DNA from: Simmondsia chinensis
Lineage: Eukaryota; Streptophyta; Magnoliopsida; Caryophyllales; Simmondsiaceae
NCBI GenBank assembly: GCA_018398585.1
Contig: JAGTTD010000001.1
Coordinates: forward strand, 20,787,750-20,851,749
Reading direction: 5' to 3'
Length of the DNA stretch: 64,000 nucleotides
Numbering within the stretch: position 1 is the first letter of the stretch; every line of letters starts with the position of its first letter. This document shows, one piece after another, positions 57,136-64,000 of this stretch. The notes beneath the pieces were generated by a model. It was not told the DNA's origin. It saw only the letters and a program-made list of their open reading frames with translations, and did no database searches. A program made the translations under genes and the position numbers.

Positions 57136-58428
57136 TCATAGATGGACAGCTTCTTTGTTCTTAGGTCCTAATGCTTGGCTTAGATATGCCAAGGGTCTCC
57201 CATTTTGTGAAACCACTGCCCAAATACCAAAACTACTTGCATTTGTCTTAAGGGTGAAAGGTTGGTTGAAATCAGGCATTGCTAAGACCGGTACCTTATT
57301 CATAGCTCGCTTCAATATCATAAAAGCCTCTCTAGCTGATTCATTCCAGTTAAAACTACCTTTCTTCAGCAGATCTGTCAAAGGCTTAGCAATTAAGATA
57401 TAGCCACCAATGAATTTACGATAATATCCTGTTAAACCCAAGAATCCCCTTAATTCCTTAAGTGATTTGGGCTCAGGCTAGCTCTCAATGGCTTGAACTT
57501 TACTGGCATCTGTAGCAACTCCCTCAACCGAGATAATATGACCCAGATACTCAACATGAGTCTTGGCAAAAGCACATTTCGAGAGCTTGGCAAACAACTT
57601 GTGTTCTCTCATAGTCTTAAAAACTAGTCTCAAGTGCTCAAAGTGTTGCTGCAATGTACGACTGTAAACCAGTATGTCGTCAAAGAAAGCGAGGACAAAC
57701 TTCCTCAAATAGGCCTTGAACACCTTGTTCATCAAAGCTTGAAAAGTTGCCGGTGCATTGGGTAATCCAAAAGGGACTACTACGAATTCAAAATGCCCCT
57801 GATGAGTCCTAAAGGCTGTCTTACGGATGTCGCGTTCTTGCTCTCTTATTTGATAATGTCCTTGTCCAAGATCAAACTTGGAGAAGTAACATGCTCCATA
57901 GAGTTCATCAAGCAAATCTTCAATAAGAGGAATTGGAAACTTGTCCTTGACTGTAAGGGAGTTCAATTGGCGATAATCAAAACTCATTCTTGATGTCCCA
58001 TTCTTCTTTTTCACCAAAATTGCTGGTGATGCAAAAGGACAGTGACTATGCCTTACGAACTGGGTCCTTAGCAACTCATCCACCCTTGTCTATCTCATCT
58101 TTCTGAGAATGAGGATATTTGTAGGGGCGTAGATTAATTGGATTAGATCCTTCTTTAAGTGGAATTGAGTGATCATGTTCCCTTCTTGGAGGTAATTCTT
58201 CAAGTTGCTCAAAGAAATCTTTGTACTGCTCTAGCAAAGCATCCAAAGGAGCCCCAACACCCTCGTAATCAGCTACTGCAACAGAAGAAATTGAATAGAG
58301 TTGTCCAACCCAATGGTAATCACTCTTCTTGAGGATCTTTTGCAAACTTTTTCCTCTCATAAATTGGAGCTGGCCCTGCTCCACTATGCCTTGCGACTTA
58401 ATTTTTAGATCGTCCTTCTCAAAGGATG
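57136..58428 (-). pseudogene. G3-III reverse transcriptase, cut at the protease end
   Basis: 57478-58083 (201 codons) is RT palm: [48 protein letters not shown] and [20 protein letters not shown]. 57136-57441 continues into RNase H ([20 protein letters not shown] and PFTLKTNASSFGI, where DASS-like Asp reads Asn). Rightward, the connector (FMRGKSLQKILKK, LLEQYKDFFEQLEELPP) runs to about 58428, where it fuses to another element. Gag, protease and 5' LTR are missing. Confidence 0.9.
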
Positions 58429-58860
58429 CCGCATCCTTTGGCATACGTGATGCAATCGTTCTTTGTTGATGGCTAGTAATAGCCAAAATGTCTGATGAGC
58501 CATCAGCCAAATGGGATCCACATATACCCTCATCGGCTCCAACCATCACTAGCATTGCTTCATCTAAGTCCAGACACTTGATAAGCACTCCATGAGCATC
58601 ACTTTTATATAACTCTCCAAATTCATCATTAAGATGAAATCTATGAGCTCTCATTTACATCTTCCTGTCTTTGACATAGTCCCGAGGGTTTTTGAAGTAA
58701 TCCATCAAGGCCTTCCTCCAATCCTCACATTGACTTGTGACAGACTGATGTGCCCCAAAGCAATCTAAGTGGTCACTTGTAATTACTCTACTCCCAAAAC
58801 TAAAGGACTCAGTAAATTCATGGTCATGGTCTATTACCTTAGTCTTAACAACCATGGTTT
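58429..58860 (-). pseudogene. G4 integrase zinc-finger region remnant
   Basis: 58655-58855 reads CEDWRKALMDYFKNPRDY. The next frame, 58429-58654, has LYKSDAHGVLIKCLDLDEAM then DEGICGSHLADGSS, the typical sequence before and within the HHCC finger of this lineage (HEGICGSH). Homology ends at RMPKDAA, where the frame runs on into G3-III. Confidence 0.82.
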
Positions 58861-59923
58861 CTTCACACTATTTCCTGGGTAACTTATACCCTGAGGCTAG
58901 TTAGGCCAACCATTGGCTGCCTTATTATGTTCTTGAAGTATGTGTTCAAACTGGACACCAAACTTGCTCAACAACCCTTGCACTATTGAGATATATATAT
59001 ATTCAAGGTATTACTTAAATACTAAAACTCCCTATTTACTAGATAGATAACCAATCATGAATCCCCCCTTATGATCACATTAGGGACTTGCATTTGATGT
59101 AGAGTCTATAGGCCTATAATTGATGCCGCATACCCTGGCATATTGTTGGACACTTGCAACCCAAGGTGACAGTCAACTTGGTAACAATCCCAGTTGTGGA
59201 TTCAATTACAATCCCAACTTCGACACTTGAATTGGTCCTTAATCAATCAAAATATAGCTGTTAAGGGACCATCTCTATGGCCAGGAACTGATCTGGCTCA
59301 TAGTCTATCTCAGTTTGAATGTTTGGATGGTCAACTAAAAGTCTGCTGAGGCTTGACCTTTAACTGACTTTTGTAACACGTAAATTAATTCAAACTAAGG
59401 TAGAGCAATACTCCACTTGTTTAATCTCTCTCTCATTAGTGGTCTATCCAACATGTATTTAAGGGCATTTGTCTGAACAACCACGCATATAGTTGCTAAG
59501 AAGTAATGTCCCAACTTTGTAGATGCATAGAAAAGAGATAGGCATAATTTCTCAATGGAGAAATACTTTATTTTCATAGGCACTGAAACAACAGCTTAGG
59601 TAGAACACAAACTATTCAAACCCTTACTCGTTGTCCTATACAAGCAAACAACCTATTGACTTGGCAGAAGCAGAGACATAAATCTTCAACGATTTGCCCT
59701 GCTTAGGTGGAATCAACACTAGTGGTCTGATCAAGTATTCCTTGATGGCCTCAAAGGCTGCTTGGTGTGGCTCCTCCCACTTGAAGTATTTCTCAGACTT
59801 TAGTCTAACTAGTGGAGAGAAGACTTTGGTTTTCCCTACAAAATTTGAAATGAAACATCTGAGGAAGTTAACCTGCCCCAAGAAGCATTCAAGCTCCTTT
59901 TTACTTGAAGGTGGTTTGGCCTC
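58861..59923 (-). pseudogene. G4 RNase H remnant
   Basis: 59636-59881 encodes MGQVNFLRCFISNFVGKTKV, YFKWEEPHQAAFEAIKEYL and LKIYVSASAKSIGCLLV, the RT-RNase H junction; the first RNase H Asp reads Val-Ser-Ala. 59395-59583 encodes KYFSIEKLCLSLFYASTKLG and LKYMLDRPLMRERLNKWSI. Beyond it only fragments remain, for example LSKFGVQFEHILQEHNKAAN near 58905-58965. Confidence 0.82.
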
Positions 59924-60600
59924 TTAAATGGCCTTAGTTTTGTTTATATCAACCTCAATCCCTCTCTGGTGTACTAAGAAACCAAGGAATTTTCCAGCGC
60001 GTACGCCAAAGGCACATTTCAGTGCATTCATCTTAAGGTTGTAGTTCCTCATTCGAATGAATGCTCCTCTCAGGTCCTCTAAGTGCTTAACTTGGGACTC
60101 TAACTTAACCGTTGGTGTCATCTATGTAGACTTCCATGTTCTTTCCAATGTGGTCATGAAAGATCATATGCATGGCTCTTTGGTAGGTGGCACCAGCGTT
60201 CTTTAAACCAAATGGCATAGCCACCCACTCAAAGGTCCCTATTGACCCAGGGCATCTAGATGTTGTCTTATGGTTATCCTCCAAAGCAATCATGACTTGG
60301 TACTATCCACAATAGCCATCCACAAAGGATAAGACCTCATGCCTCGAGGCTAAATCAATGAGGATACTAGCTACTGGCATACAGTATTCATCCTTTAGGG
60401 TGGCTACATTTAGATCTTTGAAATCAATATAGACTCTAATTCTTCCATTCTTTTTGATAATAGGGACAATATTTGCCAACCACTCAATATATTTGGCTGT
60501 CCTGATGAATTTGGCCTTCAAGAGTCACTCAATCTCCTCTTTGACCAAATCTATCACCTCTTACAACGTCCTTCTTTGGGCCTAAATTATGGAACGCAAG
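59924..60600 (-). pseudogene. G4 reverse transcriptase remnant
   Basis: 60303-60521 reads KAKFIRTAKYIEWLANIVPI, KNGRIRVYIDFKDLNVATLK and VLSFVDGYCG, where the catalytic Asp (FVDGY) is kept. 60105-60293 reads TFEWVAMPFGLKNAGATYQR and MEVYIDDTNG with the catalytic YIDD. 59924-60121 reads LKMNALKCAFGVRAGKFLGF. Single stops or frame breaks separate the parts. Confidence 0.88.
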
Positions 60601-60621
60601 CCAAGCTTGATGGGAAGTCCA

Positions 60622-61008
60622 TGTTAACTACCAAACCAAATTGATAGCCAAATTTGTGAAGGAAAGAGGTAAGATGAGAGAGAGAAGTGAAAGGGATGAG
60701 AAATTAGAGAAGGAGATGAGAACAAGAGGGAAACCCTAGAGGGATTCAGAATTTTATTAATTGGATAACAAGAAATACAAGCTTAATATCTATTTATAGA
60801 GATCTTAGTACATTGAATCAAGAAAGTAATAAACCGAGCCTGAAAAACAAATCTGGCCCCAAAACACAGCACCCGGACAGTTAGTTGCAGCAGCAACTGG
60901 TTTTGGCGCCCGAGTACAAATTTAAATTTCCACTAATACAATTCTTACCTTCTACGCTTGTTACATCAAAAATATCAATGGACTAATGCAAATTATGGAA
61001 TTATAACA
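60622..61008 (-). repeat. G5 3' LTR
   Basis: On the plus strand it begins TGTTAACTACCAAACC and ends GGAATTATAACA. TTTTGGCGCC is at 60901-60910. The next bases GTCCCCTCCCCTTG (61009-61022) are the complement of the polypurine tract. Confidence 0.9.
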
Positions 61009-61024
61009 GTCCCCTCCCCTTGAA

Positions 61025-61952
61025 AGCCTCCTTGTCCTCAAGGAGAGAAACTCAAAAATTGGCTCTTCAAGAAGGTCGGGTGCTCCCATGTGAGGATGTC
61101 TTTGTCCAAGTTCAACCATTTCACCAACATTTACTGCGAAACCCCTGTACCTGCTGCAATTAATCCGGACTTCTTGGCTGGAATTGGTCCCAATAACAAT
61201 TTCCCATCTGAACCGGTCTCAGGCGGAGCCGTTGAACTTTTCCCACCTCCTGCAACCTATTTTTTAAGTAACGAGACATGAAATACAGGGTGAATATATG
61301 AATTTGATGGTAAATCAAGTTCATAAGCCACGTTGCCAATCTTCTTCTTGATCCGGTACGGCCCAAAGTATCGGGCACTCAGCTTAACATTTCTTCGAAC
61401 CGCCAATGACGATTGTCTATATGGTTGTAATTTCAAATAAACCATGTCACCAACTTCAAATGCCTTGTCTACTCTCTTCTTCTCAGCATAAAACTTCATA
61501 CGAGCACGATCTTGAATCAAATTGTCTTTAAGAAGCTGCGTTAACTCCCTTCGCTGCTGCACAACATCAGCAGCTGCAGTATCTGAATTTCCCCAAGGCT
61601 GCAGCAGCATCAGAGTCTGAGGAGTGTAGCCATACAATGCATGAAAGGGATTCGTGCCTAAGGAAGCATGAAAATGTGTGTTGAACCAATATTCGGCCAA
61701 TGCCAACCACTGATTCCATTCACGAGGCCGTGCAAACACCATACTTCGGAGATATTGCTCAACGCACTGATTTACTCTTTCCGTTTGTCCATCCGATTGA
61801 GGATGGTAAGACAAACTAAGGGCCAAAGTTGTGCCCAATAATTTGAACAATTCCCGCCAAAAATTACTCGTGAAGATCTTGTCCCTATCCGAGACAATCG
61901 TTTGAGGTAATCCGTGCAATTTATAAACGTTATCTAAGAAGCTCTTAGCCAA
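61025..61952 (-). pseudogene. G5 integrase C-terminal half and chromodomain
   Basis: 61257-61952 (231 codons) holds FLDNVYKLHGLPQTIVSDRD with the second Asp, SLSYHPQSDGQTERVNQCVE with the Glu, WFNTHFHASLGTNPFHALYG (the part missing in G3), [20 protein letters not shown] and IHPVFHVSLLKK. After a TAA at 61264 (complement), the complement of 61040-61130 reads MLVKWLNLDKDILTWEHPTF, a good chromodomain. Catalytic residues are intact. Confidence 0.92.
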
Positions 61953-61970
61953 CTTCTCAGCTATAAAGGG

Positions 61971-62399
61971 TCAAATTAAAGCAAAAAAATGGCTATATTT
62001 TGTGAACCGATCCACCACGACCCAAATAACTTCCGGACCATCGGACTTGGGAAGTCCTTCAATAAAGTCCATACTAATATTGATCCAAGCACCCTCCAGA
62101 ATAGGAAGTGGCTGTAAGAGTCCTTGATAGCGACAATCCCCTAATTTTGTTTGTTGACACACATTGCAAGACTTCACAAAATCAGAAACTGGTTTCTTCA
62201 TCCCGGGCTAACTAAAATATGCTTTAACCCGTTGATAAGTGCCATCCACCCCCGAGTGACCACCCCAAGCTGAATCATGGGATGCCTTAAGGATCTGAAC
62301 CCTCAAATCAGTCAAAGAACCAATGTAAATCCTGTTCTGTACTCGGATTAACCCATTCTGCACCAGAACATCAGCTGCACGGTCATTCGGGAACCCTAT
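61971..62399 (-). pseudogene. G5 integrase zinc finger and first catalytic region
   Basis: 61971-62201 reads MKKPVSDFVKSCNVCQQTKL and ISMDFIEGLPKSDGPEVIWV with the first Asp. It ends at a TGA (complement of 61971-61973) in the same frame as the downstream part. Upstream of it a TAG (62208-62210) sits where related elements have Trp. The HH part lies at about 62240-62290 in the same frame. Confidence 0.9.
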
Positions 62400-63179
62400 T
62401 TAGACTACTGCTGCAGCCACGGTCTCTTGTGCAAAAGCGTCTCCATCGTAGGATTTATACACTTCATCCATCCAAGATGGAATAACAATGGATGTAGCCC
62501 CACAAGAGCCTTGCTCGTGATCCGCAAACCTCCTGGAAAGTGCATCAGCAGCCAAATTTTCCTTTCCTTTTCGGAACTCAATTGCATAGTCCAACCCAAG
62601 CAACTTCATCAACCCCTTCTTTTGGATTCGTGTGGCTATCTTTTGCTCCAAAAGATATTTAAGACTCTGATGGTCCATTCGTATGATGAATCGATGTCCA
62701 TCCAAATAATGCCGCCACTTCTCAATCGCAAGGAGAATCGCCAAATACTCTTTTTCGTAGGTGGACATAGCTTGATGTTTAGGGCTAAGGGCTTGGCTCA
62801 AATAAGCAATCGTCCTTCCATTTTGGGAAAGAACAGCCCCACATCTAGTCCCGCTAGCATCGGTTTCCAAAACGAAGTCTTCCGCAAAATTCGGCATTGC
62901 TAGTACCGGTGCCTTACACATAGTGGACTTGAGCTCATCAAAGGCTTCTTGTGCTCTATCACTCCATTTGAATGCATCCTTCTTGAGCAGCTCGGTTAAG
63001 GGTTTAGCAATGGACCCATAACCATTCACGAACTTCCTATAGTACCCGGTCAACCCCAAAAATCCTCGTAATTGTTTCAATGTGACGGGAGTTGGCCACT
63101 CAAGCATAGCTGTCACTTTAGAAGGGTCGGTTGATACACCCTCGTGAGAGATTATGTGTCCCAAATACTCAAGCTTGTG
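62400..63179 (-). pseudogene. G5 RNase H
   Basis: 254 codons from 63164: [60 protein letters not shown] (first Asp), STYEKEYLAILLAIEKWRHY, HRFIIRMDHQSLKYLLEQKI (Asp) and ENLAADALSRR (Asp). RNase H looks intact. It ends at a TAA at 62400-62402 inside the linker (VYKSYDGDAFAQETVAAAVV) and is separated from RT by one TAA at 63180-63182. Confidence 0.93.
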
Positions 63180-63851
63180 TTAAGCAAAAGAACACTTTGA
63201 CATCTTCGCATAAAACTTGTGTTGTCGCATCACAATGAACACCTCCTTGAGATGTTTGAGATGATCTTCAAAAGTCGGGCTGTATACTAATATATCGTCG
63301 AATAAAACCAATACTGATCTTCTCAAGTAAGACTTGAAAATGTCATTCATAACGGCCTGAAATGTGGCCGGGGCGATAGTTAAACCGAACGGCATTACCA
63401 CAAACTCGAAGTGTCCATGGTGAGTCTGAAAAGCGGTCTTGTATATATCCGGATCAAGGACTCTAATCTGATGGTACCCTTGCCATAGGACCAACTTAGA
63501 GAAAAACCGAGCACCAAACAATTCGTCAAGCAAGTCATCGATAACCGGGATAGGAAACTTGTCCTTCAGTGTCAATGAATTCAATTGTTGGTAATCAATA
63601 CACATTCGAGCCGTGCCGTCCTTCTTCTTAACAAGTATCACGGGTGAAGCAAACGGACTATGACTTGGTCGAATAAAACTCATACGCAGCAATTCTTCCA
63701 CTTGTTTCTCGATTTCTGATTTTTGAGCATGAGCATAGCGATACGGCCTGATTTTCACGGGATTGGAATTAGCTCGTAGTGGGATAGCATGATCAACATT
63801 TCTTTGAGGAGGTAGTCTCTTGGGAACCTCAAAAACATCCTCAAAACTCAT
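63180..63851 (-). pseudogene. G5 reverse transcriptase
   Basis: 223 codons: [76 protein letters not shown] and [15 protein letters not shown]. The first catalytic Asp of the FSKLDL motif has become Val, so RT would be inactive even without stops. LFDD keeps the other two Asp. Confidence 0.93.
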
Positions 63852-64000
63852 TCAACAATGTCGTTACTGCAGGAGGAACCGGCTGCAACTGATCACCCGA
63901 AGAGATCATGAAAAATTGCCCAAACCATTGAACGGTCTTCTTCTTAATACTCCCTTGCAATCGGTTGCAATTAATTACTTTCAGCTGAGCTTGATCAGAA
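63852..64000 (-). pseudogene. G5 protease-RT connector, continuing past the window
   Basis: The complement reads SIKKKTVQWFGQFFMISSGD and VPPAVTTLLNEF, then one extra base near 63845 shifts the frame relative to RT (EDVFEVPKRLPP). The element continues to the right. Confidence 0.8.

Larger units (their letters stand above)
44902..58428 (-). mobile_element. G3: tandem run of three chromovirus units sharing LTRs
   Basis: Order on the plus strand is LTR1 (44902-45267), interior I, LTR2 (49941-50323), interior II, LTR3 (55008-55390), interior III to 58428. Interiors I and II are about 4.68 kb each and nearly colinear; III is cut after the start of the RT region. All are minus strand. Each internal LTR serves as 5' LTR of the unit to its left and 3' LTR of the unit to its right. 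The units share inactivating changes. The Reina-like chromodomain and integrase C-terminus are present in each. Confidence 0.92.
58429..60621 (-). mobile_element. G4: fragment of an Athila/Tat-like Ty3/gypsy element
   Basis: RT, RNase H and the start of integrase in minus orientation, without LTRs. The RT box is YIDD and RNase H has the EKLCLSLFYASTKLGHY type motif, both unlike the chromoviruses here. Its left end is fused to G3-III and its right end is cut by G5. Many stops; old. Confidence 0.85.
60622..64000 (-). mobile_element. G5: chromovirus inserted in G4, 3' part only in window
   Basis: The 3' LTR is 60622-61008, then chromodomain, integrase, RNase H and RT; gag and the 5' LTR lie beyond the right edge. 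It has fewer lesions than the other chromoviruses: Pol keeps one frame from about 63851 to 61257. It interrupts G4 after GTCCA (60617-60621). Confidence 0.92.

Overview
The window is repeat-dense nuclear DNA of a flowering plant, probably a eudicot and probably pericentromeric. The evidence is a long satellite array, Ty1/copia and Ty3/gypsy retrotransposons with initiator-Met primer sites, a CACTA-type transposon end and a plant-mobile-domain pseudogene. I see no intact host gene, rRNA or tRNA gene. The species cannot be named from the sequence.

Layout. 1-11337: an 83-bp satellite, open to the left, organised in higher-order units of about 2.2-2.56 kb. 11338-15800: AT-rich non-coding DNA with a possible poly-A retroposon tail, two long-TIR foldback elements (12563-12947, 13425-14429), a CA/CT-rich microsatellite and a diverged ~100-bp tandem repeat. 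15800-25062: a decayed plus-strand Ty1/copia element whose 2-kb 3' LTR is split by a complete non-autonomous LTR element, here called N1 (19818-24448). 25080-29230: a plant-mobile-domain pseudogene interrupted by a truncated minus-strand chromovirus, G1. 29231-37118: a minus-strand copia element, copia C, split by a second non-autonomous element, N2 (31195-34177, perfect TSD), and ended by a CACTA terminus at 37119. 39123-42764: chromovirus G2, cut by a 2-kb copia LTR (42765-44803). 44902-58428: a head-to-tail run of three chromovirus units sharing LTRs (G3-I, II, III). 58429-60621: a fragment of a different gypsy lineage (Athila/Tat-like, G4). 60622-64000: chromovirus G5 inserted in G4 and running off the right edge.

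How the parts relate. G1, G2, G3 and G5 are chromodomain-bearing Ty3/gypsy elements resembling the Reina clade. N1 and N2 have LTR ends, an iMet primer site, a polypurine tract and an extended sequence before the 3' LTR that match these chromoviruses, but they encode no recognisable gag, protease, RT or integrase. They carry instead remnants of a long reading frame of unknown function, and they are the best candidate here for an undescribed system. Three further points stand out. The LTRs share a GGCGCC or TTCCCGCC motif resembling E2F sites. The three G3 units share the same inactivating lesions. The satellite monomer contains a triple alternating module that can fold into two mutually exclusive hairpins.
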